Assembly (NCBI GenBank): GCA_000710935.1
Contig: BAYV01000011.1
Location: 88,328 to 152,327 of the forward strand
From: Iodidimonas nitroreducens
Lineage (GTDB): Bacteria > Pseudomonadota > Alphaproteobacteria > Sphingomonadales > Rhodothalassiaceae
Reading direction: 5' to 3'
DNA: 64,000 bases
Part shown: in pieces, positions 44,393-53,419 of the stretch
Layout: every line of letters starts with the position of its first letter
How positions within the stretch are numbered: position 1 is the first letter of the stretch
Made by a program: the position numbers and the translations under genes
Notes under the pieces: generated by a model
What the model was told of the DNA's origin: nothing
Databases searched by the model: none
Seen by the model: only the letters and a program-made list of their open reading frames with translations

Positions 44393-45115
44393 ATGGCAGA
44401 GCGGAACACCACAGATCAAACGCCCACGATCCGCGATAAGGTGATCGATGCGGCTTTGATGGCGGTGACTGATTGTGGCTGGCGCCGAACCCATATTGAT
44501 GATGTGATCGAGGCGGCCGGGGTGAGTGAGGCTTTGTTTTACCGCGAATTTGATGGCCTTGTTTCGGTGATGGTGGCAGCATCGCGGCAATTGAATGCCG
44601 CCATGGCCGATGCCGTAGCTGATTTTGAAGAGGAGGACAGCACCCGGGAAAAGCTTTTCGCCCTGATCATGGCCCGCTTCGATGCGGCCATGCCATGGCG
44701 GGCGGCGATTGTTGATCTGGCCCGATCCGCGCCCACCGATCCGGTTCTGGCGGCCGCTGCCGGGCAGGCTTTGATGACCATGGCCTCGCGCGCGCTCAGC
44801 CTGGCCGGGATCACGGTGAGCGGGCCCTTGGGCTTTGCCCGGGTCAATGCGTTCATGCTGTCGGTGATATTGCCAGCGGCGCGGATCTGGCTGAAAGATG
44901 AGAGCGCTGATCTGTCTAAAACCATGACCGGGCTGAATGATCTGTTGGAACGCGCAGAATGGGTTGCCAGCCGGTCCGGGCCCTTATCCGGATTATCGGG
45001 TTCTGCCGCAGACGATGCCAAAAATTCGGCAACCCCTGTGTCACCCAAAGCTCTGGTGGGTGCGGAAGCCGGATCAAAAAACCAATCAGGATCGCGCGTC
45101 GATCAAGGCCGCTGA
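44393..45115 (+). CDS. TetR-family transcriptional regulator
   Basis: 240 residues: HTH (about 13-58, IRDKVIDAALMAVTDCGWRR then THIDDVIEAAGVSEALFYRE), helical ligand domain to about residue 185, and a Ser/Ala/Gly-rich tail of about 45 residues that looks disordered. The ligand is unknown. Convergent with the MarR gene downstream, with ends 8 bp apart. Confidence 0.85.
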   Translation: MAERNTTDQTPTIRDKVIDAALMAVTDCGWRRTHIDDVIEAAGVSEALFYREFDGLVSVMVAASRQLNAAMADAVADFEEEDSTREKLFALIMARFDAAMPWRAAIVDLARSAPTDPVLAAAAGQALMTMASRALSLAGITVSGPLGFARVNAFMLSVILPAARIWLKDESADLSKTMTGLNDLLERAEWVASRSGPLSGLSGSAADDAKNSATPVSPKALVGAEAGSKNQSGSRVDQGR

Positions 45116-45123
45116 TCGATCAC

Positions 45124-45612
45124 TCACTCATGGCTGATGGGATCTTCACCGGCCAGAGCTGTCAGCACATCCCAAAAGCCCCCCACCGCCACCGGGCCCG
45201 CCCGGCGATAGGCATTGGCCATGCGTTCGCGAATGGCATTGAACAAGGCACTTTCAAGGGCCAGTCCGCTTTCGGTCAGCGCCACAAGACGCAGCCGCCG
45301 ATCCCGCCCCGCTGGGCGCGTGGTGATAAGATTTTGCGCATTCAAATCCCGGATGATGCGGGCAAGGCTTTGTTTGCGCACCCTTAAAAGATGCTGCAGA
45401 TCGGTTAGCGAAAGCTCGCGATTGCGGGCGATCATCAGCAAGGCCCGATAATGGGCCCGCCCCAGCCCCTTGGCGGCCAAAACCCCATCAATGGCATCCC
45501 CCAAAGCCGCATAAGATCGCATGATCAGCTCGGCCCCGCGCTTTAATTCATCCTCGCGCAGAAAGAGGCTGGGAATATGGCTGCTGCGGGGGACGGGGGG
45601 CGTTTGGCTCAT
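45124..45612 (-). CDS. MarR-family transcriptional regulator
   Basis: 162 residues. The winged helix covers about residues 55-120 (LSLTDLQHLLRVRKQSLARI then IRDLNAQNLITTRPAGRDRR), flanked by dimerisation helices. The N-terminal block LFLREDELKRGAELIMRSYA is typical of the alphaproteobacterial subgroup. It is 4 bp beyond the moaE stop on the same strand and may be in that operon. Confidence 0.85.
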   Translation of the reverse strand: MSQTPPVPRSSHIPSLFLREDELKRGAELIMRSYAALGDAIDGVLAAKGLGRAHYRALLMIARNRELSLTDLQHLLRVRKQSLARIIRDLNAQNLITTRPAGRDRRLRLVALTESGLALESALFNAIRERMANAYRRAGPVAVGGFWDVLTALAGEDPISHE

Positions 45613-45616
45613 GGAT

Positions 45617-46147
45617 TTACTGTTCTGATCGGGGCTTATTGGGCTGGTGAACGGGCGTCTCCCAGGATCGGGCGGCCTCCAGATCGCTGTCTTTTTGGGC
45701 CACCCAGTGCTGTTCTTGCCCCAGATCCTCCTTTTTCCAGAAGGGCGCTTTGGTTTTTAGCCAATCCATGATGAAATCGGCAGCGGCAAATGCGGCTTTC
45801 CGATGGCGGGCTGCGGTGATCACCAGAACGATTTCATCATCGGGCAAAAGCCTTCCATGGCGATGGATGATGGTGCAGCCAGCCAGCGAAAAGCGCGTGA
45901 TGGCGTCATTGGCAATGGCCTTGATCTGGCGTTCAGTCATTGCCGGATAATGTTCGAGATAAAGGCTTTTGAGGGGGGTGCCATGATCAAGATCGCGCAC
46001 CAGCCCGGTAAAGCTCAATAAAGCCCCGATCCCGCTGCTTTTCTCGCCGTCCTTCTCGGGGCTGCTGCGGCATGCCGTGCGCAGAGCCGAGAGTTCATCA
46101 GCGATGTTGAACGCTTCGCTTTGCAGTCGCACGATTGAGGGCGCCAT
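45617..46147 (-). CDS. moaE: molybdopterin synthase catalytic subunit
   Basis: 176 residues. Blocks are GALLSFTGLVRDLDHGTPLK, LEHYPAMTERQIKAIANDAI, IIHRHGRLLPDDEIVLVITA and the active-site lysine region WLKTKAPFWKKEDLG. With MoaD thiocarboxylate it inserts the dithiolene sulfurs of molybdopterin. It lies 2 bp after moaD. Molybdopterin is needed by MsrP encoded nearby. A C-terminal extension of about 30 residues is variable in the family. Confidence 0.93.
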   Translation of the reverse strand: MAPSIVRLQSEAFNIADELSALRTACRSSPEKDGEKSSGIGALLSFTGLVRDLDHGTPLKSLYLEHYPAMTERQIKAIANDAITRFSLAGCTIIHRHGRLLPDDEIVLVITAARHRKAAFAAADFIMDWLKTKAPFWKKEDLGQEQHWVAQKDSDLEAARSWETPVHQPNKPRSEQ

Positions 46148-46149
46148 CC

Positions 46150-46404
46150 TTATCCTCCGGTAATCGGTGGGAAGATCGCCAGTTCATCCCCCTCGCGGAT
46201 CGGGCTTTCGAGGGTTGCATGATCAAGATTGATGGCAAAACGCAAGGCCGAAGGATCGGCCAGAACCCTATGATGGCCGGGGCTTTGACCCTTGAGCCAG
46301 TGGATGATATCGGCCAGAGATGTGCAATCGGCGGGCGGTGCGATCGTCTCGCTTTCGCAGCCGATCCCTTCGCGGACCCAGGCAAAATAAACACAGGTGA
46401 TCAT
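46150..46404 (-). CDS. moaD: molybdopterin synthase sulfur carrier subunit
   Basis: 84 residues with a ubiquitin-like fold pattern and the C-terminal IREGDELAIFPPITGG, whose final Gly-Gly is thiocarboxylated. The start overlaps the pgsA stop as ATGA, giving the order pgsA-moaD-moaE. Confidence 0.93.
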   Translation of the reverse strand: MITCVYFAWVREGIGCESETIAPPADCTSLADIIHWLKGQSPGHHRVLADPSALRFAINLDHATLESPIREGDELAIFPPITGG

Positions 46405-46985
46405 GGCGTTGCAGGCGGTTTTGTATCGCTATTGCGGATATGGGCCAGGCCCGCGCGCACATAATCATAGCCGGTGATCATGGTGAGCAGGGCGGCGATC
46501 CACAGCCCGATGAGGCCCACCTCCTGCGCGGGCAGGCCAATCTCAGCGCCCCCCTCGGTCCATGTCAGGGCCCCAAGGGCTACCATCTGCACGGTGGTTT
46601 TCCATTTCGCCAGTTTCGTTACGGGCATGGAAACGCTCAATTCCGCAAGATATTCCCGCAAGCCAGAGACCAAAATTTCGCGCAATAAGATGATCACGGC
46701 GGCGATCACATGAAGGCCGGCCACCCAATGTTCAGACACCAGCAAAAGGATCACCGCGCCCACCATCAGCTTATCGGCGATGGGATCGAGAAACCGCCCG
46801 ATGGGGCTGACCAGATCCAGCTTGCGGGCGAGCATGCCATCGAAATAATCGGTGATCCCGGCCAGGGTGAAGACAATGAACGCCACCCAGCTTCCCAAGG
46901 GTTGATCCATATAAAAGGCAACAACCAAAACAGGAATGGCCACAATGCGCGACAAGGTGAGTATATTGGGAAGATGTGCGATCAT
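46401..46985 (-). CDS. pgsA: CDP-diacylglycerol-glycerol-3-phosphate 3-phosphatidyltransferase
   Basis: Starting at the ATG at 46985, which begins MIAHLPNILTLSRIVAIPVL, gives 194 residues; an upstream in-frame ATG at 47054 would add 23 residues with no family similarity. The CDP-alcohol transferase motif DYFDGMLARKLDLVSPIGRF followed by LDPIADK is complete. It makes phosphatidylglycerophosphate in the inner membrane, with four membrane helices. Confidence 0.9.
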   Translation of the reverse strand: MIAHLPNILTLSRIVAIPVLVVAFYMDQPLGSWVAFIVFTLAGITDYFDGMLARKLDLVSPIGRFLDPIADKLMVGAVILLLVSEHWVAGLHVIAAVIILLREILVSGLREYLAELSVSMPVTKLAKWKTTVQMVALGALTWTEGGAEIGLPAQEVGLIGLWIAALLTMITGYDYVRAGLAHIRNSDTKPPATP

Positions 46986-47050
46986 TTTTGTTGTACGCCG
47001 CTTATTCTTGGGAAGGAACAGGCTTAAAGTGGAGCCTTCTGAAGGGCGGG

Positions 47051-47722
47051 TCAACTGCGGGCTTGCGCTTTATCACGCTTTATTGTGATGTCTTGCGCGA
47101 TTGGCTTCATCGTGCGCCTTTTGATCCTTGGCCAAAGCCGCCAAAGCCTGATGAGCAAAAGGCCTGTGATGATGGCCGCATAGATTTTTGGCTCAAGCTG
47201 ATTGCCCTTGGCCATATAAAGATAATGCAGGGCGGCAAGGATGCCAGCCAGATAGACCAGGCGGTGCAATTGTTTCCAGCGGCGGGCTTTCAAACGTTTG
47301 ATCCAGCCCTTGGTCGAGGTGAGAGCAAGGGGGATGAGGCATAAAAAAGCCCCAAGCCCGAACAGGATATAAAGCCGTTTTTTGATATCCTCCCAAAAGG
47401 CATCCATATCGCCTAGAAGATCGAGCCCCAGATAGCTGGAAAGATGCAGGCTGGCATAGAAAAATGCGAACAGACCCAGCATCCGCCGGATTTGGATGGG
47501 CCATGTGAGGCGAAACATCAGCGCAACCGGGCCAAGGGCCAGAGCCACGATCAGCGCACGCAAGGCCCAAATTCCGCTGAAACGATTCGAAGCTTCCTGT
47601 GGGTTGAAGCCCAGATCATGGGGCGCGTCCATGGCATAAAAGCCCCATTGCCCCAGCAGCCATAAAGCGGGCAGGGAAAACAGCCCAAAAATCAGAATCT
47701 TGAAGAGTTTCACGGTCACCAA
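47051..47722 (-). CDS. msrQ: MsrQ haem-binding membrane subunit of the methionine sulfoxide reductase system
   Basis: 223 residues and six membrane segments with haem-ligand histidines in FAFFYASLHLSSYLGL and KQLHRLVYLAGILAALHYLY. It passes quinol electrons to periplasmic MsrP. The first codon is TTG with GTGs three and nine bases later; the exact start is unclear. It follows msrP by 14 bp. Confidence 0.9.
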   Translation of the reverse strand: MVTVKLFKILIFGLFSLPALWLLGQWGFYAMDAPHDLGFNPQEASNRFSGIWALRALIVALALGPVALMFRLTWPIQIRRMLGLFAFFYASLHLSSYLGLDLLGDMDAFWEDIKKRLYILFGLGAFLCLIPLALTSTKGWIKRLKARRWKQLHRLVYLAGILAALHYLYMAKGNQLEPKIYAAIITGLLLIRLWRLWPRIKRRTMKPIAQDITIKRDKAQARS

Positions 47723-47736
47723 AAGGCATTGTTTGA

Positions 47737-48708
47737 TCAGAAATTTCGGCGCAAATTCATGCCCGTATAAAGCGATGCCACCTGATCGGCATAGCCATTG
47801 AACATCAGGGTATCACGGCGGCGAAAGTCTCCGATCCGGCGTTCGGTGGCCTGGCTCCATCGGGGATGGGGCACATCGGGGTTTACATTGGAATAAAAGC
47901 CATATTCCGAAGGGGCCGATTGGTTCCAGGATGTTTTCGGCTGCTTTTCCACAAAGCGGATGGCGACGATGGATTTGATCGATTTGAAGCCGTATTTCCA
48001 CGGCACCACAAGCCGCAGGGGCGCCCCATTCTGATTGGGCAGTGGCGCATCATAAAGCCCGGTGGCCATCAGGGTCAGGGGGTGCATGGCTTCATCGATC
48101 CGCAGCCCCTCCACATAGGGCCAATCCAGCACCGGATAAGCGAGGCCGGGCATCATTTTGGGATCGGCCAGGGTTTCAAATTGCACATAGCGGGCTTTGG
48201 ATGTGGGCCCTAAGGGGCTGAGGATCTTGTGCAGCGGCACCCCGATCCAGGGGATGACCATCGACCAGGCTTCCACACAGCGCAGGCGATAAATTCGTTC
48301 TTCCAGATCGCTCATGGGGACCAGATCGGCCAGATCATAAAGTCCGGGGCGTTCGCAGGCGCCTTCCACCAAAACCGACCATGGCGCGGTGATCATCTGC
48401 CCGGCATAGCGGGCCGGATCGCCCTTGTCGGTGCCGAATTCATAGAAATTATTATAAGATGTCACCGCTTCATGCGCGGTCAGTTCTTCACTGCTGGAAA
48501 GCCCCTGATTGCGCGGGGCCTGTTGATAGGGATCAAAACGGGCGGATTGATCGGGGGATTGGGCATGGCTTTTTGGGGCATGCAAGCTGCCCGCAAGGAT
48601 CGCCCCCGCCCCCAGCATGGATAAAAAAGCCCGGCGATTGCGGTAAAGCGCCAAAGGCGTAATATCGGATGCCCGCAGATCTGTGGGGGCGCGATGACGA
48701 ATGACCAT
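47737..48708 (-). CDS. msrP: MsrP periplasmic molybdopterin methionine sulfoxide reductase
   Basis: The start at 48708 gives 323 residues with GCAGGG upstream. A twin-arginine signal is seen at [17 protein letters not shown] (Arg25-Arg26) with cleavage near SHAQ. The molybdenum-ligating Cys is in [20 protein letters not shown], and [20 protein letters not shown] is a C-terminal signature. It repairs oxidised methionine in envelope proteins. It forms the msrP-msrQ pair. Confidence 0.93.
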   Translation of the reverse strand: MVIRHRAPTDLRASDITPLALYRNRRAFLSMLGAGAILAGSLHAPKSHAQSPDQSARFDPYQQAPRNQGLSSSEELTAHEAVTSYNNFYEFGTDKGDPARYAGQMITAPWSVLVEGACERPGLYDLADLVPMSDLEERIYRLRCVEAWSMVIPWIGVPLHKILSPLGPTSKARYVQFETLADPKMMPGLAYPVLDWPYVEGLRIDEAMHPLTLMATGLYDAPLPNQNGAPLRLVVPWKYGFKSIKSIVAIRFVEKQPKTSWNQSAPSEYGFYSNVNPDVPHPRWSQATERRIGDFRRRDTLMFNGYADQVASLYTGMNLRRNF

Positions 48709-48839
48709 GGACCCTGCCTTTGAAAAACCGCTTTGGATGATCAGCATGACACAGACAGCCATCATAGAAAACGGCCAGCCTATCAAAAGATACGCCAGCC
48801 GGTTTTCATTGGTTCAGTCGATGCTTGATCCCCTGTGGA

Positions 48840-49307
48840 TCAGGCAATCAGGCTGCGAAGCATCCAGGCCTGTTTTTCATGATCGGCCAAACGATCCGAA
48901 ATGAGGGCAACGGTCGATTCATCATGGGCTTTGCTCGCGGTTTCCAGCAGATGCCGGGCCGAGCGGATCACCGTTTCATGGCTTTTGACCAGATCGGCGA
49001 GCATGGCTTCGGCATCGAGGGTTTCGTCGCCGTCCTTGATGCTTGTTGCCTTGGCGTAAGCAGCAAAGCTGCCCGGGGCCTTTTCACCCAATGTGCGGAT
49101 ACGCTCGGCAATATCATCAACAGCGGCGGCCAAAGCCAGATATTGCTGTTCTGTCAATTCATGCACGGCTTTGAAAAGCGGGCCGGTGACATTCCAGTGA
49201 TAATTATGTGTTTTCAGATAAAGAGCATAGCTATCGGCCAGAAATCCTTTCAATTCCTTGGTGACAGCTTTCATTTCATCTTTATCAAGGCCAATATTGA
49301 TCGCCAT
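48840..49307 (-). CDS. dps: Dps-family DNA-protecting ferritin-like protein
   Basis: 155 residues. The ferroxidase ligands occur in LYLKTHNYHWNVTGPLFKAV and AVDDIAERIRTLGEKAPGS, the Dps signatures. The dodecamer oxidises Fe(II) with peroxide and may bind DNA. The 287-bp gap upstream (49308-49594) shows no gene or clear site. Confidence 0.93.
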   Translation of the reverse strand: MAINIGLDKDEMKAVTKELKGFLADSYALYLKTHNYHWNVTGPLFKAVHELTEQQYLALAAAVDDIAERIRTLGEKAPGSFAAYAKATSIKDGDETLDAEAMLADLVKSHETVIRSARHLLETASKAHDESTVALISDRLADHEKQAWMLRSLIA

Positions 49308-49594
49308 ATAAAATCCCCTTTTCTAGAGATGGGCTAAGAACACTTTATCAGATAGGGAGGCATCACGGGCTGACAAGGGGTTTTTAATAAAATAACAAAG
49401 AGAAGTTCAGAGCTTTCAATTCCTTACTAAGGATGCGTGTCAATTATTCCCCTCCTTTTGTTTCTTTGCTTTCTGGCCCAGAAAAAACGTCAAGGCCCTT
49501 GCCGTTGGGTCAAAAAAAACCGAAACTATGGTGCAGGCCATGAAAGACAAGAGCAAGCTGGTAAAGGGCCATCTGTGTTGAAGGCAATCGCATC

Positions 49595-50161
49595 GTGAAG
49601 GATCGGGGCAATTATCTGCAAGGTCAGCTTTTGTTGGCCATGCCGGGAATGGCGGATACCCGCTTTGAACGGGCGGTGATTTATCTGTGCTCGCATTCCG
49701 ATGAAGGGGCGATGGGCCTGGTGATCAATGATGATATGCCGGGTTTGAGCTTTGCTGAATTGCTTGATCAGCTTGATATCGAAACCCAGGGAACGGTGGC
49801 GGATATTCCCATCATTGCCGGTGGCCCGGTGGAAACCGGGCGCGGCTTTGTGCTGCATAGCACGGATTTCATTCAGGAAAGCACGCTGGTGGTGAGCGAA
49901 ACCATTGCGCTCACCGCAACCGTGGATATTTTAAAGGCCATGGCCGAAGGCACGGGGCCGCGCCATCATATTCTGGCTTTGGGCTATGCTGGCTGGTCTC
50001 CCGGTCAGTTGGAGCTGGAAATCCAGAATAATGGCTGGATGATCTGCCCCGCCGATGAAGAACTGATTTTTAAAACCGAAATCGATGATATGTGGCCCCG
50101 GGCCATGCAGATGATCGGGGTGGATGTTTCGATGCTGTCGTCTTTTTCCGGCCATGCCTGA
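49595..50161 (+). CDS. YqgE/AlgH family protein
   Basis: 188 residues from a GTG start. NYLQGQLLLAMPGMADTRFE, CSHSDEGAMGLVINDDMPGL, GGPVETGRGFVLHS and LALGYAGWSPGQLELEIQNN are the YqgE blocks. The function is unproven. It is usually beside housekeeping genes, as here with trmL. Confidence 0.92.
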   Translation: MKDRGNYLQGQLLLAMPGMADTRFERAVIYLCSHSDEGAMGLVINDDMPGLSFAELLDQLDIETQGTVADIPIIAGGPVETGRGFVLHSTDFIQESTLVVSETIALTATVDILKAMAEGTGPRHHILALGYAGWSPGQLELEIQNNGWMICPADEELIFKTEIDDMWPRAMQMIGVDVSMLSSFSGHA

Positions 50162-50197
50162 TTATTGTATTCACATCAGCGGGGGTGGGCTGTCTTT

Positions 50198-50689
50198 GTG
50201 GATATAGCCTTGTTTCAGCCAGATATTCCGCAAAATACCGGCACCATTCTCAGGATGGGGGCTTGTCTTGATGTTGCGGTGCATATCATCGAACCGGCAG
50301 GCTTTCCCTTTTCAATCAAGGCACTGCGGCGTTCCGGCATGGATTATGTGGATCATGTGCAGATCCATCGCCATGCGGATTGGGTTGCTTTTGAACAGTG
50401 GCGTCAGGCGGCGGGGCGGCGGGCCATTCTGCTGACCACCAAAGCATCGCGCCCCTATACCGATTTGATCTATCGCAAGGACGATATTCTGATTTGCGGG
50501 CAGGAAAGCAAAGGTGCGCCTCAGTTCGTGCATCAATCCTGTGCGGATCGGGTTTTGATCCCTTTGCAGGCGAAAATGCGATCGCTCAATGTGGCGATTG
50601 CAGCGTCGATGGTTTTGGGCGAGGCGCTGCGGCAAACCGATGGATTTCCCGCTTTGCCTGATGGGGCTGCCGGGGAACACAGGCTGTGA
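50198..50689 (+). CDS. trmL: tRNA (cytidine34/uridine34-2'-O)-methyltransferase TrmL
   Basis: The GTG at 50198 is chosen because the product then starts DIALFQPDIPQNTGTILRMG like TrmL and GGGGGTGGG lies about 8 bp upstream. The 163-residue SPOUT enzyme shows LICGQESKGAPQFVH and IPLQAKMRSLNVAIAASMVL, the knotted SAM site. It methylates the wobble ribose of tRNA-Leu isoacceptors. Confidence 0.92.
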   Translation: MDIALFQPDIPQNTGTILRMGACLDVAVHIIEPAGFPFSIKALRRSGMDYVDHVQIHRHADWVAFEQWRQAAGRRAILLTTKASRPYTDLIYRKDDILICGQESKGAPQFVHQSCADRVLIPLQAKMRSLNVAIAASMVLGEALRQTDGFPALPDGAAGEHRL

Positions 50690-50701
50690 TGGGATCATGA
50701 C

Positions 50702-51607
50702 ATGACCGGTATTTTTGAAGCGAACGGGATAGAGCTGGATATGATGGACGATCAAAAAACACGGGCGGCCACTTGGTTTGAAAGCCTGCGCGATCAGATT
50801 TGCGGGGCGTTCGAGCATTTGGAAGAAACCCATAGCGGACCTCATGCCGATTGGCCGGCGGGCCATTTCGAGCGCACGGCCTGGAAACGCGAAGGCAATG
50901 GAGATGAGGCCGGAACCGATAGCGGTGGCGGTGAAATGTCGATCATGCGCGGCCGGGTGTTTGAAAAGGTGGGGGTCAATATCTCGCAAGTCTATGGCCG
51001 CTTCGATGCGCCCTTCAATCAGCAGATCCCCGGTGCGGCCGAAGATCCGCGTTTTTGGGCGGCGGGGATTTCGTTGGTGGCGCATATGCACTCCCCTTTT
51101 GTTCCGGCCGTGCATATGAATACTCGGATGATTGTGACCACCCAATCATGGTTTGGTGGCGGGGCCGATCTCACCCCGGCTTTCCCCGATCACAAAGATA
51201 CTGCGGATTTTCACGGGGCTTTAAAGGCGGCCTGTGATGATCATGATGCAAGCTATTATCCGCGCTACCAGAAATGGTGCGATGAGTATTTCTATTTGCC
51301 CCATCGGCAGGAAACGCGCGGTGTGGGGGGCATTTTCTATGATCAGCTGGCCAGCGATGATTGGGAGGATGATTTTGCCTTTACCCGCGATGTGGGGCGG
51401 GCCTTTTTGGATATTTATCCCAAAATCGTTGATCGCCATATGAACAAAAGCTGGACCGATGAAGACCGCGACCGGCTGATGATCAAGCGCGGGCGCTATG
51501 CGGAATTTAATCTTCTTTATGATCGGGGGACCAAATTCGGTCTGCAAACGGGCGGCAATATCGAGGCGATTTTGATGTCCCTGCCGCCGGTCGCGAAATG
51601 GCCTTAA
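50702..51607 (+). CDS. hemF: oxygen-dependent coproporphyrinogen III oxidase
   Basis: 301 residues. Blocks include [50 protein letters not shown] then LTPAFP, and [20 protein letters not shown], all HemF. It makes protoporphyrinogen IX in aerobic haem synthesis. It begins 12 bp after trmL. The 276-bp region between it and tRNA-Val shows no gene. Confidence 0.96.
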   Translation: MTGIFEANGIELDMMDDQKTRAATWFESLRDQICGAFEHLEETHSGPHADWPAGHFERTAWKREGNGDEAGTDSGGGEMSIMRGRVFEKVGVNISQVYGRFDAPFNQQIPGAAEDPRFWAAGISLVAHMHSPFVPAVHMNTRMIVTTQSWFGGGADLTPAFPDHKDTADFHGALKAACDDHDASYYPRYQKWCDEYFYLPHRQETRGVGGIFYDQLASDDWEDDFAFTRDVGRAFLDIYPKIVDRHMNKSWTDEDRDRLMIKRGRYAEFNLLYDRGTKFGLQTGGNIEAILMSLPPVAKWP

Positions 51608-51883
51608 GGGCGGTTGCGGTCCCAAATTCTCTGGCGCTATCCCGGGCCGCGCTAAAAAATCATTCCATGCAGGAACCAACAAAACAGTTGCCGCCTCGGG
51701 GAATGGAATGACAGGGGGGAGAGGGCCGTCAGCGTGTCTGGAAAAGTAAAACGGTGGCGCTTCAAAAGGAAAATGGGGATAGATGAGAAAAAGCACTTGC
51801 CCCCCATAGCGCCGCTCGTTTATACGAACCTTCCCTTGAGCCGCACCACCCACCCGGCTCAGCGCGGCATTCGGCTGCATTAT

Positions 51884-51958
51884 GGGCGCGTAGCTCAGTG
51901 GGAGAGCACTACGTTGACATCGTAGGGGTCGCAAGTTCAATCCTTGCCGCGCCCACCA
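51884..51958 (+). tRNA. tRNA-Val (anticodon GAC)
   Basis: GGGCGCG pairs with CGCGCCC, followed by ACCA. The anticodon loop TTGACAT in CTACG/CGTAG gives GAC; the T arm is GTTCAATCC. 75 nt with encoded CCA. Its 3' half is repeated at the far end of the island. Confidence 0.95.
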
Positions 51959-52059
51959 TTTTCTAAGAATAAAAACAACAGGTTATTCCTTCTTTTTATC
52001 GGGAATGATGTGGATATCTGAACTCTCTCGGGTGCAACTCGGGTGCAAAGGCAGCTTCG
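51910..52059 (+). repeat. left end repeat (attL-like) of the tRNA-Val island
   Basis: Begins in the tRNA anticodon arm and runs 100 bp past the tRNA. It matches 63770-63908 with scattered differences and one 11-bp duplication (CTCGGGTGCAA twice). The rest of 52060-52316 shows no gene I can recognise. Confidence 0.85.
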
Positions 52060-52316
52060 ACGCTGCGGAGACCTCATTGAGAAAGTCGCTTAATGCTGGC
52101 GTCACCGTTCCGAGATTGGGTGGCCGCGCAGACGGACTATGAGGCTTGGCAGAAACGCGATCTTGGCAACCGCCGCACTCCTTAATATCGGGGCCACTAG
52201 CTTGCCTTTTAAGCGCTATTTCTTCGCCGGTTCGCGATGAAGGGCCTCTCTATGAGGACAATTCAGATTTTGCAAGCAAACCAGAGGCTTTGCCCTCCCG
52301 GGGGCTCTGGTTAGCG

Positions 52317-52421
52317 TCATTGCAATAGCCATCGGATCAGATAAGCAACAACCCCGAGGGCCAAAACACTGGCCAGCCAGATGCCGCCGAACCAGATCAG
52401 TTTGCGAAGGCCTTTACGCAT
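52317..52421 (-). CDS. DUF2474 small membrane subunit of cytochrome bd (CydX-like)
   Basis: A 34-residue protein beginning MRKGLRKLIWFGGIWLASVL and ending LIRWLLQ, with one hydrophobic helix after a basic start. Its ATG shares one base with the cydB stop (TGATG). Small subunits of this kind stabilise bd-type oxidases. Confidence 0.8.
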   Translation of the reverse strand: MRKGLRKLIWFGGIWLASVLALGVVAYLIRWLLQ

Positions 52422-53419
52422 CAATGATAGCCGTCCTTTCCTACTTTACCCCGGAACACCCAATAAGACCATGCGGTATAGGCAAGGATGATCGGCACCA
52501 TGATTGAAGCGCCAACCAGCATGAAAACCTGGCTGCGATGCGGTGCAGCGGCTTCCCAGATTGTCACACGTGTCGGAATGACATCGGGCCAGATCGAAAT
52601 GCCAAGCCCCAGAAGGCAAAGACCGAACAAAGCGAGCGCCCAGAGAAAAGGCTGAATGTCTTTCCTCAGGCGAAGACTGCGATAGAACAGCCAGGTCGCA
52701 ATCACTGTTAGCAAGGGCACCTGCGCCGTTGCCAGAACACCGGGAAAATCGAGCCAGCGTGCGTGATAGCGCTGTTCCAGCGTCAGCGTCACAAGACTGA
52801 TCGCGCCGATAAGCAGTAAAAGCGCAATCCCCAGCCGCCCGGCATAGATCACGGCCTGTCGTTGCAAATTCCCTTCGGTTTTCCAGTTGAGCCAACATGC
52901 TCCCAGCAGGCTGTATCCGACGACCAAACCGAAACCGGTCAGCACACTGAACGGCGACAACCATTCCCACCAGCCACCTGCATAGGCTCGATTTTCAACT
53001 GAAATACCCTGCAAAAGAGCGCCGAGCGCCAGCCCTTGCGCGAATGTCGCAATGAACGAACCGGCCGTAAAGGCGAAATCCCAAAATGCCCGATGTCCCG
53101 GGTCGCGCCAACGAAACTCAAAGGCCACGCCGCGAAAAACAAGCCCGAGCAACATCGCGATCATCGGCGCATAAAGCGCAGGAAGAATAATGGCATAGGC
53201 AAGGGGAAAGGCCGCGAGCAACCCACCTACGCCCATGACAAGCCAGGTCTCATTGCCGTCCCAAACGGGGGCGATGCTGTTCATCGCCCTATCGCGGTCC
53301 TCGCCAATCTCGAAGAAGGGAAACAAGATGCCGATGCCGAGATCAAATCCATCCATCACGACATAGGCGATAATGGCAAAGCCGATGATGGCGGCCCAGA
53401 TCATGGTCAGGTCGATCAT
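52421..53419 (-). CDS. cydB: cytochrome bd-type quinol oxidase subunit II
   Basis: 332 residues with eight or nine membrane segments. IAYVVMDGFDLGIGILFPFF, IAPVWDGNETWLVMGVGGLL and AFPLAYAIILPALYAP are subunit II signatures. The start overlaps the end of subunit I by 4 bp. It resembles the cyanide-insensitive (CIO) branch. Membrane partner of CydA. Confidence 0.93.
   Translation of the reverse strand: MIDLTMIWAAIIGFAIIAYVVMDGFDLGIGILFPFFEIGEDRDRAMNSIAPVWDGNETWLVMGVGGLLAAFPLAYAIILPALYAPMIAMLLGLVFRGVAFEFRWRDPGHRAFWDFAFTAGSFIATFAQGLALGALLQGISVENRAYAGGWWEWLSPFSVLTGFGLVVGYSLLGACWLNWKTEGNLQRQAVIYAGRLGIALLLLIGAISLVTLTLEQRYHARWLDFPGVLATAQVPLLTVIATWLFYRSLRLRKDIQPFLWALALFGLCLLGLGISIWPDVIPTRVTIWEAAAPHRSQVFMLVGASIMVPIILAYTAWSYWVFRGKVGKDGYH

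Noticed and set aside
47737..48708. MsrP considered as the sulfite dehydrogenase of the sulfonate pathway
   Set aside because: It shares the sulfite-oxidase fold, but the MsrQ partner, Tat signal and family blocks identify methionine sulfoxide reductase.
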